NCBI GenBank assembly: GCA_963556195.1
Contig: OY744521.1
Coordinates: forward strand, 128,625,788 to 128,689,787
DNA: 64,000 nt
DNA from: Sepiola atlantica
Taxonomy: Eukaryota; Mollusca; Cephalopoda; Sepiida; Sepiolidae
Direction of reading: 5' to 3'
Below, one piece after another: positions 23,030-35,255 of the stretch (its first letter is position 1; each line of letters starts with the position of its first letter). The notes beneath the pieces are model-generated. The model made no database searches. It had not been told where the DNA came from and saw only the letters and a program-made list of their open reading frames with translations. Both the position numbers and the translations under genes were made by a program.

Positions 23030-24430
23030 TAATAAGCATCCTTCAGTCTAAGGAGGATATGATGATGTGGTTTAAGTTATTATTCTTCATCGCATGCTCA
23101 AACTTCTACACTTTTTTGGCATCGATTCATGCTTTGCTAGTGTCGATGCAAGGTTGACCCTTCTTTGCACAGTTTCACTTTGCTACAGAATTGGCGCTCT
23201 GGTAGCTGAGAGCGATCTTGATTCTGGAAAGGTTGAGATGTCATATGAGGATTAGGTCGAGCTAAATCCAGTGTTTGGATAGCAAATGTCTCCAGGAGAC
23301 TTTATGCTGAGACTTTGTGTTTAAGGTGTACCTGACGCACAATCCATGATGATAGCAGAACTCTTGTCGGGTGCTGCCCATTCTCATTCATTTTACCAGT
23401 GCTCAACTGACCCAATTGGTGGATAAGGAGTTGTGATCGACACCTACTCTGGTGTTATAAAATCGCCAGCAATAAACAGTAGTATTTTGTCAAAAATTCT
23501 CTTTATAGCTGTATTGAGGAACTCATAAAACCTGTCTTTTGCTTCTTCTGTGGATGCCAAAATTGGTGTGAAGGCATTGATTAGACAAATACGTCCTTAA
23601 GATGTTTGGAGTTAGAGAGACAGAATTAACTTTGTTACTTATGCTGGTGAGATTATGGACACATATAATGTTTCTAACTACAAATCCCACACCATGTTCT
23701 CTGACCTCGTCTGATTGTTTCCCATGCCAGAACAGGGAAAAATCTCTCACCTTCACAGATCCTATTTCTCAGAGTCTGGATTCTTGGAGGGCGACGATGT
23801 CCATCTCCAATCTACTCAGTTATCTGTCACTGACGGCTGTCTTGTGAGCATCATTTACTTCCTGCAAATCATCAGAAACACCTGGTGGCATTATCTGTAA
23901 ATTCCACGTGCCAAATTTAAGGGCAATTCTTTGCATTGTTTTGTTGCCTGATGCACAGGTGTTAATCAGCTTGTCAGTTTTTCACCTTAAGCAGCACACA
24001 CGCAGTGAGGCTAAAGAATCATGGCAGGGCAGCACCTCACTGATCAGGGACCGCCCAGCTTAACGCTGGCAGTAGCTGCCTAGTGAGATGTGGTGACCTT
24101 TCCTACTGTTGGAAGCAGTTCCTGATGTTTGACTATGTCAATTGAGTATACAGACTTATAACCGGTAGACTGCGACTTCCCCTGTTGACATTGTGACACA
24201 CTTGGAATGATCTCTCCAAGTGTAAAGCCTGAGTATGTAAGTATGGAGGGCAAGATATTACCCACGTAGAACCCCGCTCCAGGATGTTGGAATGGTCTAT
24301 TTGTAAGGCAAGCGCCAATACACATGGTTCCAGTACGGTGGTCAAAGGAGTTACTACAATACTACTGTATTCTGCCACAGGTGGCCTTGGAGACTTTGAA
24401 TCATTTCCTATTAGTGGGTATGGCAGCAAG
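23030..24430 (-). pseudogene. RTE-type LINE, 5' region and endonuclease domain
   Basis: From about 23935 the minus strand reads RIALKFGTWNLQIMPPGVSD, then DIVALQESRL, FSLFWHGKQSDEVREHGVGF and VVRN. This is the N-terminal part of an apurinic-type endonuclease as in CFDP2/BovB-like RTE proteins. Downstream pieces (LLLFIAGDF, then PRSKHWH-region traces) are badly decayed. The sequence from 23940 to 24430 fits a 5' leader. RT is absent here. RTE 3' ends occur elsewhere in the window. Confidence 0.75.
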
Positions 24431-24894
24431 GCAGGTTTGAGATCAGAATTTTCCTTTTCTTAGAGAAACAGTCTTCCCAGACTGATGAATCCCAAGAGAA
24501 AGCAACAAACAAAGTAAACGAAAAAGAAATTCAAGTTTTTTTTTTGTAAAAAGCAAAAATAGTTTTGTTGTTGGATTCAGTTTTTTTATTTGTTGATTTG
24601 AAAAAATTTAAATTCTCTTTTCTGTACAGAAAATGCCAAGCAACAAAAGCAATTTGTCTTCTAACGACACAGCTTCAGATACAACCAAGGTGCTTTCTTC
24701 TTTTGGCTTGATTTTTAAAAAACTGGTTGCAAATGAGGTCAATCGGCAGACAAAGTTTTTTTTTTAAAGAAAAAAAACAACAAGGGTGAAGGGGTGGAGA
24801 AAAGAAAGTTTGTTTTTTTAAATATTGTATAAACTCACAAGAAAAGAAACTTTGAAAAAAAAACTGAACTCATCTTCCATTTTGAACAGTTGAG
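24431..24894. other. probable distal 3' flank of HECTD3
   Basis: A/T homopolymers. TTTATT at 24585-24590 would be an AATAAA signal on the minus strand, but nothing proves its use. Confidence 0.3.
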
Positions 24895-24896
24895 AA

Positions 24897-26025
24897 GGAA
24901 AGTGGTGGGGAAGGACAGAGTAGTGGGGAAGGACAGAGAAGTGGGGAAGGACAGAGAAGTGGGGAAGGACAGAGAGGAAAATGAGGAGAGGAGGGGAGGG
25001 AGAGAAGAAGGGGAGGAAGAGGAGGAAAAAGGGAGGGAGAGAGGAAGAGGAGAGAGAAAGAGGAATTGAGGAGAGAGAAAGAGAAGATGGGGAAGGGAGA
25101 GAAGATGGGAAAGGGAGAGAAGATGGGAAAGGGAGAGAAGATGGGAAAGGGAGAGAAGATGGGAAAGGGAGAGAAGATGGGAAAGGGAGAGAAGATGGGA
25201 AAGGGAGAGAAGATGGGAAAGGGAGAGAGAGGTAGAGAAGATGAGGAGGGAGAGAGAGGTAGAGAAGATGAGGAGGGAGAGAGAGGTAGAGAAGATGAGG
25301 AGGGAGAGAGAGGTAGAGAAGATGAGGAGGGAGAGAGAGGTAGAGAAGATGAGGAGGGAGAGAGAGGTAGAGAAGATGAGGAGGGAGAGAGAGGTAGAGA
25401 AGATGAGGAGGGAGAGAGAGGTAGAGAAGATGAGGAGGGAGAGAGAGGTAGAGAAGATGAGGAGGGAGAGAGGTAGAGAAGATGAGGAGGGAGAGAGAGG
25501 TAGAGAAGATGAGGAGGGAGAGAGAGGTAGAGAAGATGAGGAGGGAGAGAGAGGTAGAGAAGATGAGGAGGGAGAGAGAGGTAGAGAAGATGAGGAGGGA
25601 GAGAGAGGGAGGGGGAGGGAGGGAGGTAGTAAGGGGAGGGAGGAAGAGGAGGGGAAGAGGAAGGGGGAAAAAGGAGAAAAATAGGGAAGAAAAGGAGGAG
25701 AGGAGGCAGAGAAAAGGAGGAGAAGAAGCAGAGAAGAAGAGGGGGAGCCAGAGAAAAAGAGGGGGAGCCAGAGAAAAAGAGGAGGAGACAGAGAAGAAGG
25801 GGGGGGAAGAGGGAGGAAGAGAGAAGAGGGAGGAAGAGAGAAGAGGGAGGAAGAGAGAAGAGGGAGGAAGAGAGAAGGGGGAGGAAGAGAGAAGGGGGAG
25901 GAAGAGAGAAGGGGGAGGAAGAGAGAAGGGGGAGAGGAGAAAGAGAGGAGATAGAGAGGAGAAGGAGAGGAGATAGAGAGGAGAAGGAGAGAAGAGGGAG
26001 AGGAGAAGGAGAGAAGAGGGGAGAG
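24897..26025 (+). repeat. 1.1-kb polypurine compound minisatellite
   Basis: Almost pure G/A on this strand, in blocks. GTGGGGAAGGACAGAGAA repeats at 24905-24975. An 18-bp unit GGGAGAGAAGATGGGAAA repeats about eight times at 25088-25225. A 27-bp unit GGTAGAGAAGATGAGGAGGG plus AGAGAGA repeats about 14 times at 25230-25610. A 17-bp AGAGGGAGGAAGAGAGA unit repeats at 25800-25945. It begins about 200 bp past the HECTD3 stop and would be C/U-rich in that transcript. Confidence 0.97.
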
Positions 26026-26229
26026 TGGAGCCAACAGTAATCACAGCCAGAAAAATGAAAATCTAAAAATGATTTGTTGTGAGTGGGTGGGTTGACATTT
26101 CAGCAACATGCACCTTCGAGGGGAGAGAGAGAGAGAAGGCAAACAAAGCAGAGATGAGGGGCAGCGATGGCAGCAGTAGGAATTTGTTAGTTGTCTGTGG
26201 AAAAGGGGGGGGGGCAGTTGAGTAAAGAA

Positions 26230-26314
26230 TTAATCATCCCATGGACTGACGTCAGTGTCAATGGCTATGCAGTTGTAGGCAGCATATTGCAGCTTCTCTT
26301 CTGCAAGTTTGGCA
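26230..26314 (-). CDS. HECTD3: HECTD3 last coding exon and stop
   Basis: 85 nt, acceptor TTTCAG. It encodes [20 protein letters not shown] then DVSPWDD and a TAA stop at 26230-26232, matching the HECTD3 C-terminus. The 3' UTR should run to lower coordinates into the polypurine minisatellite. A possible AATAAA signal (TTTATT on the plus strand) lies at 24585-24590, but I cannot fix the real 3' end. Confidence 0.94.
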
Positions 26315-29300
26315 CTGAAAAAAGAAATGAAAATAATGCATCAAGAAACATGGAAGAATGATTTTAAAAAAAAAACAAAAAAAAAACGATCCTCCAAAAA
26401 GATTGAAAATGCCAGCAGCAGAATTGATGATCTGATTATAAAAGAAAGCTTGAAAAATAAAAACCATCACGATTTGTTGTTGCGTCATCAGACAATCAAT
26501 CACTAATACACACAGAATCTAATGTTGGAAATCAACTAAATGTTTTATTTTGCCTGAATAATATAACATATCACTCAAAAAGTATCGGGCCAAACTAATA
26601 AAACAACTTTTAGGCAAAATTCGACTTTATTCATCAACATAGTCTCCTTGGGTGATACATGAATTCCAACGTTTTTCTAACAATTTGATTCCTTTTTTTG
26701 TAGAATATTTTGTCTGATTTTCTGATATCCCTTTTTCATTGGAGCCAAATTTCTTTACTTGGGGCATTTTTATAGGGTCTGCAAAAACCCAGTAGTCACT
26801 GGAAACAGAAGCAAATTCGAAGTATAATTTGCCATTGTTGTGACATGGTGCATTATCTTGGTGAAAGAGCATTTTTTCTTCTTCATTTGTGGTAATTTTT
26901 GGCAATTTCTTCTTTCAAAAGCACAAATAATGCTATATAATATTTGCTATTGATGGTTCTTCCTTTCTCAAGGTAATCGATGAACAAAATACCTTGCACA
27001 TCCTAAAATATGAAGGCCCAAACCTTGCCTGCTGATGTTTGCATCTTTGATCGCTTTTGACGGCTTTCACCTGCTGCTGTCCACTCAGCTGACTGTAAAT
27101 TTGACTCTGGAGTGAAGTGATGGATCCATGTTTCATCCATTGCCACTTATTGATGTAAAAATCTCCTTTTTGTTGCATTTTAATCGACTGAGAAAATGCA
27201 ACACCCACTTTGAACAGTTTTCTCATTGAAAAATGTTTATGCAAAATGGTGAATACACTGCTTTTTTATATCTTCAACTCATTTGCTATTTTATGTAACT
27301 TCAATTTACGATCGATCAAAATGAGTTTGTGCACTTTTTTATGTTTTCCGGGACAATTTTGGCAAACTGAACATTCAGCAACATTTGTGTCTGTATGACC
27401 GCGTTTAAAGTCAGCATACCACCTCTTAACTGGTGTTTCCGATGGAGCAGAGTTCGAATAACACTTATTAAACATTGTTTTGCTTGAACAATATTATTTC
27501 CCATCAGAAAGCAATGCTTCATCAACACAAAAAATTCAAATTTTTTTTATTGTTTTGAAAATTTACAACAGTAGTTAAATAACCGTGATTTGTAAACTAA
27601 TAATCCGATTGGGTTCAATTTTTGACACATGCCATTTGAAGGTTAGTACTTTATAAAAATCATATAGATTTTTTATTAGTGGTATGATCTATAAGTCAGG
27701 CCTGGAATTTGCTGAGTGATGTGTTAATTTACTATTTGTAATTAAATTGGTTCCCATATCTTTAATTCTATACTTTTTCTATTTGCTAATGTCGGAGGCT
27801 GAACAAAAAAAAAAAAACTATCGTTATAGTTTGTTTTTTTTAATTTTTCTTTAGTCAGTCTTTTACACATACAATAACAAGGGAACTAAAATTGTGAATC
27901 CAGATTTAAAAAAATTATTATTCATTGAGTTTGATGAATTAAAATTCATGATTTGGATTAAACTTTCAAACCAACTATAAAAACTAGATTTATTAATAAT
28001 TTGATAAAGTATAGTTACACACTTTGAAAATTGACTTCTGGACCAATAACACACAAGACAGCAAATTTTCTAATTCCTGACGAACTTTGAATGGTTATAA
28101 TCCGGTGGTTAATTTTGGTATCATTATTTATGTTTTGTAAAGATCTATGTGGCCACATTAAAAGTTTTTAAATATAATGAAAACAAAACTTTGGTTTGAG
28201 AAACCTAATTATAGAGTAGTCAATGAGTCATAAAGTAATGTTTACATTTCGTCTGACTTGATTAAGAAACAGGCAAAATAGGAAGGAGGAGGAGGAATGT
28301 GAAATAAATACCCCCCCCCCTCAATTGGGGTGAAAGCCATTTGCGTAAAATGCTTCATATACTCACGCATGACTACAATTCCTTTCAAGGATGTGTGTCC
28401 AACCTATTTGGTGGTTTGAAGAGAGCATTTGGGAGTTCTTGTACATATAGCCTTGTTACTTGCTCCTCAATGTTCCTGCTGCTGCTGGTTTTCCCTTGTC
28501 TCACTTCAGCCACCTGGGTGCTTTTTTATTCTATTGGTCTAAATCTTTGACATGTTGCTGCACAGGAACAAGTACACAAGCCACCAGATCAGACACAACC
28601 TCTCTACGCACATGATCGTAGCTTTTGTAAACCATGATCACTTACCTACCAGTTGAGAATACATCCTCGACAATCAGTCTGACAGTGGACTTGCTTCTGT
28701 CGGACCGAGGTATCCTTCTGTCGAACTGAGGTATGGTTTTGTTCTGTCCTCGGAGTTCCACCCTATCAGCCTTTACCTTATCTCTTTGAGAAGGGGTTAG
28801 TTTATTGCTAATCGCTTGAGATGCCCCTACTGAAGAATGCTGATGGGGCTGCTCAGGCATATTTTGTAGGTCAAAGTGCATTTCTCTTAGTGCACTGGCT
28901 TTTCAAAACCTTAGACTTTGTGTCATACCTTTTCTTCAGGAGGTAAATAATACTTACATCGACTTATAGACACCAATGTGCAAATTCAAAACACCTGAAA
29001 ATTAGGCCCCAACAAATATCGCAACGTGTTTTGAAAACATAAATTCACATAAAATAAAGCTAAAATGTTTCTACCTTGAATATTTCGGCATGAATAACAT
29101 GTTCCCACAGGTCGATGATTCAGGCAACGCGTTATCAACTTCCCTAAAAAAAAAAAAGAAAAAAGGCCAGTCAAACATTTGAAAAGAAATGCCATTAAAA
29201 ATTATTTAATCCAGAAAAAAAAAAAATTACAACAATAAAATAAAATAATTAAAGTTGAATTAGAAAAACTAAAACAATTTTTATTTTGAATTTTGAAATA

Positions 29301-32300
29301 AAGTTATTTGAACACAAGTGACTGTTGAATTCTTTAACCTCCTTCCCTATGAGTATTTTGCATCAAGCAGTCTTGTTATTTTTTTACCTTTTCTTTTTTT
29401 GCTCATTAGGAGAATGGAAATAAGTATGAAATATAGCTAGTATATAAATTTAAGTCAGTCTGATTTAAAAAAATTAGACCCAAATAGCAATCTATTTGAT
29501 ATATCGCTATTTGATTCAGACTAGCCTTTTTTTCATTATTGTTTTTTTTCTCCCTATGTTATTGGCATGAATATAATTTATTTTGATCCGGGTGTTTTTC
29601 TTATAATAATTCGGCCAGAACAGAATCATGTTAACATGGATACATTTTCCTTACCTATTTAAAACAGAAGCGTGAGCTTAAGCCCTTCATAAAAAAATGT
29701 TCTGCAATTTTGTCTTCATACTTCGACTATCTGATAACCAGTTACATGTGTTTAAAATAAACTTTAAATTCTTTCTTAACTTAATACTAAGTAACATACT
29801 TTTTCTTCTACTTTTCAATAAATCGTCTGTTTCTATCAGATGCTACAAGGGGTAAATTATTTTAAATTTAAATAGCAATCTGTCTGACATATCATTACTT
29901 AATTCAGGCAAGCCTATTTTTTCTACTATTTTTTTCTCACTTGAGTGACGTGAAAGTAATATGTGATGAATAAATTGTGACACAGCATAAATCAGTTATT
30001 TGCAACTTTAAGTTGAAGAAAGTTTACCATGAGATAAAGAGAAAGTTTATCCCCAGGAGAAAAGTGTGGATATTATGTTGAATGAAAAACATGTGAAATG
30101 CGAGTTTAGAGATCAAACTACATAAGATACATTCATACAACCGTTAATCCTCATGTTACGCTTATATACACCTACACTTTCCATTTCGCTTTATAGTAGG
30201 GAATGAATGATGCTGATGCCTCATTAAACTGTGTTTTGCTTTCTTACTTAATGATTATGCAACTTCATACTTTTATAAATTTTTTATTCAATTATATTAC
30301 AGTTTTATTTGTTACTAGTAAAACCCGTGTCCCGGTATTGCCCGGGGGAAATTGAAAAGAATTATTTAACTTTAAAAAAAATAAATATTAGAGTATCAAG
30401 CAACCCACCTAAGTCATTTTTATGCTTTTTATGCTTAGTCAGCCTTTTGGCTAATATCAAAATGTACGTGTTCCCTGCCTGAGCATGACACATGCAGTTC
30501 CTGGTCCTATCGGACACCAGCCCTTTGGTTAAGTTTAGCCTCTTAGCTAGTCGACTGAATATTTATTTATAAAAGAATGAGTGATTGTTCGAACACAAGA
30601 AAATTACTTACGTATGAAAGAATCACGTAGATGGTGGAATTTGCAAATGATCATGTGTTCATTAATTAAAAGAGTTGCAGAAACTATAAGAAACAGGCAT
30701 TCCCAATGGTCAAATGTTTGAATTCCGATATTTCTATATTCTTCGGCAGGGAGTGATTATTATTTTGATTTGGAAATTTGTATGTTATGTAGAAGATAGT
30801 AAGGAGGTTGAAATGAAATAATTTTAGTGTTTTAAAATTATTTCCATTGTATTAAGAAAGGACCCGGTGTATTTGTGTAACGTAGAAGGAGATAAAAGGT
30901 AAAGGTTTGCTACCTTCTTTGTGGGAGATGTATTTGTGAGAGGCAGGTGGATCGGAATAAATGTAAGGATCTTTTTAAAGAGACGAAATGTAAATATTTT
31001 TTCGTGAAACACACATAGGAGTTGCTGTAGGTGGTTAGCTGAAATGTGTAGTCTATTATTGCCAAAGGTAAAGGGGAAAAACAACTTCACTTTATATATT
31101 AGATATCGACTTCAATATACAATTTTTCTTCTGAATTAATCATTATTACTATTTACATTTCTTTACTTTTTAATACATATTGCCGTTGTCGTCGTAATGC
31201 TGATGTTATTAACCTTCTGTTTCATTGACTATGAATCTACTGATACTACTACTACTACTAGAAAATAACTAATAATAATAATCATAATAATTATAGTAGA
31301 TTTAAATTTACACATAATACTTGTACTTTAGCAATATAACAAAATCCAATTTCTTTTAATTTTTTTTAACTAATTCTTTTTTTTATGCATTAAAATAAAA
31401 GCATTGCCAAGTTTCAAAATCTTATGCTGCTAATGATATCACTTTCTGCTTGCTTGCTTATGATACTAATACCAATATTAATATTAATAATAATAGTAAT
31501 AATAATATGCTTTAGTGAAAAAGTAGAATTCATTGTGATGATGATGAGAAGTAGGTTAGTTTGAAAGTTAATTTCTTAAAGCAGTCCAACACATGCCAGC
31601 ATGTAAAACGGATGTTAAACCAAATATGATGATGCCGATTGCTACTTATAGAAAGTAAACAATTCAAATAAAAGAATTAATATGGGGTTCAGGGATGGGG
31701 TCAAAAAAATTCTTGGTTTCCTCAATTCTTCCATAAAAATAATTGTCATTATCAGTTAATCAACAGTATGGATTTAGGCAATCCCATTCCACTGCGGATA
31801 TCCTAACGGTCATCTCTGAACACATATACCACGCACTGGATAAGGCAGATATTACTGATCAATTATTTAATATAATCAGATTATTCTTATTAGCTAAAAG
31901 ATCCAGGTCATTCCTGATGGCTGTACATCTAAAACAGCACTTCAATGCAGGTGTGCGCCAATGGTTGATATTTGGACCTATATTATTCTTGATCTTCATG
32001 AACGACCTTCCCACTGTAATTGTATCTGAAATGAGTGTATTTGCTGATGAGAACATATTCTAATTCCCGACATGAGTGCAAATCAAATGTCCACACATCC
32101 AAGGCAATGGTTTAATCCGTAGAAAAACGATCTAGAGTCTGTAGTAGAGTGGGGCCAAAAATGGATGGTCATATTTAATGCTATGAAGACAAAGCTCCTT
32201 TTCTTTATAACAACTATAAGAAACCTTTCCAACTACCGACTGTCAGGGCAGATAGCACCCTTATTCAGCCTCCTTGACCTGACATTCTCAGGCAACATGA

Positions 32301-33301
32301 AATGGAAATTGCAAAAAAGGTAGTCTCTCTTTACTGGGCTAGAAAACTTAACACATCTGCCAGTATCCTATATCCCTACAAAGCAATCATTTTTTCATGC
32401 ATGGAGTATTGTTGCCACATTTAACTAACCTCTCCTGCTTAGACAGGGTGCAAAAAAGAATTTCTAACCTAATAGGTCTCACAGTGTAGAGGTTCCTAGA
32501 GGTCGGAAGACTTTCTACTTTGATAGTTCTTTACTCTGACCACTGGCCTTTGGAATTCCTTTCCTGCTCCCCGTTTCCCCGACAGTATCAACATGCAGAA
32601 ATTTAAATGTAATATGAACAAACACCTTGCTAGCGAACTCTCCACCCAGGTTGCCTCCCTAGAAATCTGGTTCCTATAACAGTAGTCCTTATGATTCAGT
32701 GGCAATATACCTTGTTCGAGGTGAATGAAGTCTAAAAAATTTTTTAATGTACTACTTAAAAAAACAAAATAAAACAGCAAAGAGCCTCGAAAAACATGAT
32801 GTCCCATTTAAAATCAAAATCCTATAAATGATTTAGAGTATGCATAAATTATCACGAATGAAAGATAAAGATTTTAGGCTAAAGCCAGAGCTAAAGATTT
32901 AAAATTTCAGGAATCTGGAGTCAAGGATTTGCATTAGCGACTCTATGCTCCTGATTAGGAAGGTGTTTTATTTACTTACGGCTTAGCTGATGACAAATAG
33001 AGGGGTGCTGGCAGGCGTCGACGTCCCGTGACAAATCTCAGTAAGCGGCTTCGATCTTCATTTGAGAAATTCTTCACCGCTTCCCAGAAATATTTCACAC
33101 GTAAATCGGTTTGTTCCAAATCAACAAGATGGACTGCAAGAAGAGAAAAACAGCAAGTATAGTTTGAGTTTAAAAGAAAACAGGGAAAAATTGGAGTAGA
33201 GATTTATATATATATTTTAGCCTGAAGATCCCCCCCCCCCCCGGAGATGAAACGCGGAAGCGTCTGTGTAGCTTAATTGCCATAAATATATTTTCATAGC
33301 T

Positions 33302-33338
<37 letters not shown>

Positions 33339-33725
33339 TATATATATATAATTTCTCTTGAATAAATCAAAAGCAAATAATTTTTGTTTTATCAAGCGAT
33401 GCAAGATTGGTGCATTTCAAAAGAAGGGTGAAAGAAATGTTTCATCGAATTGGTAATGATTTGAAAACAAATACTAAAAACAAAAATAAAAATAAAAATA
33501 AAAACAAAAAATAAAATAAAAGATGGCTAAAAGATGCTTCCTTTGGTACACACATTCAAATCCTATTGGACATTAGCATTTTTTTTTCTAAATATTTATT
33601 TTGTGTTTGAGTTTTCAGGTTGCCAGTAATTTAAACAATTGATATAAATGTATATATATATATATATATATATATGAATACATAAAAACTGGTCTACCCA
33701 TAAATACTATCCAATATCAGAATAA

Positions 33726-33806
<81 letters not shown>

Positions 33807-35214
33807 GTCTCGGAAGTTTCTCAACCATTAAAACTATATTAAAATAAACAAAAAAAAAAACTTATAGTCCCAAGTCTTCCAGTGGAAAATCACTCATGTA
33901 AGTCAATTTATTTTTTACAGTTATTATATTAGTTTATTTCTAACACTATTTTAAGGGATCATCAGTTGTTTACCATGAAAAACTGTTTCGGGAATTTATA
34001 TATATACACATTTATTCTGATATTAGATAGTATTAATGGGTAAACCAGTTTTTCAGACTCTCCTAACCTACTGGATTATATATAAAAGACATATATAAAA
34101 GGAATTAAAAAGTTGAAAGAACTCAAGCCTCAGAGGTATGAATAGAAACTTTCCCTGATATAATGTAGATTATGAATAATATTTTTATATCCTCTGGCCC
34201 TAACTGATCTCCTCCACTTCATCCAGGAAATATACTCGTATATCAAAACTCAGATTCTGTTTGCTTCTGTTTTTCTCCAAACACGTCTTTAACAGCTGGA
34301 CTTTGATTATAATATTTCCTGGAATACTCCGCCCTTCCACATCTAATGTCATTCCATTTCGCGATTCTGATTTGAATGCGGAATTGGTATAAGAACACAA
34401 TTGAAAATAGATATTATATATTTCCTGTAAAGCTGCTTCTCTCTTCCTTACGCATCAGTGAAATTACTAAGAAACTTTTTTTCCCCTTCCTCATATCTCA
34501 TATAAATTCATACACTTCAATGTCCAGTGCTGTTTGTATAATCCCAACTATACTCTTTCTTATATTACACCCCCTATTTCCTTATTATTCCTGTTTCTTT
34601 CCCCCATAAGAGTTTTTTATAAGGTGTTTTTCTCCCCAAAAAATTATCTTTGTCCATATCTTCCCCTATACTTTTCCTCCTACCCTCTTACCTGCACATC
34701 CTCTTGCAAGGTTTTCTTTAAAAAGCCTCTGTAAAATAAAAACTTTGATCCTCTTCTTTTATTTTTATTTTATTTATTTCATTTATTTGTTTTTCTTTTG
34801 TATTTTTTTATTTATTTATTTTTTTTTTTTAATTATTTTTATTTCTATTTTTATTGTTTTCACTACCCCTCTGACAAAAGAATTTGCAATTTTAATTAAT
34901 TTATTGCAGAAATTTGAAAGGGTGAATCTTTGGAAAGTATTGTGTTATTTTTTATATGTACCGGTGATTTGTTTATAGGTACCATTGTGTTTTCCCCTCC
35001 TATGCTACCAACATATCAACTGGTGACTCTTTCTGTCAGTGGATTTTTTTTTTGTTTTTTCTCTGATTTTCTGTAAGACGTGTTGCTAAAGGTGCTGATG
35101 AAGACATTTTGGATTGGCTTTATCAAATGATAAAATAAAATAAAATATTTCTAAACTGTTTTGGAAACGATCATACTCCATACTGGACTTGATGTTCTAA
35201 TTCATTCATTAAAT

Positions 35215-35255
<41 letters not shown>

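Noticed and set aside
24818..26044. Two overlapping minus-strand ORFs of about 400 codons and several plus-strand ORFs up to 164 codons
   Set aside because: They exist only because the polypurine/polypyrimidine minisatellite lacks stop codons. The products are Ser/Leu/Pro or Glu/Arg/Gly repeats open in several frames at once.
34376..34978. Hydrophobic small ORFs that look like membrane peptides
   Set aside because: T- and C-rich composition forces Phe/Leu/Ile codons. No start context or conservation to support them.
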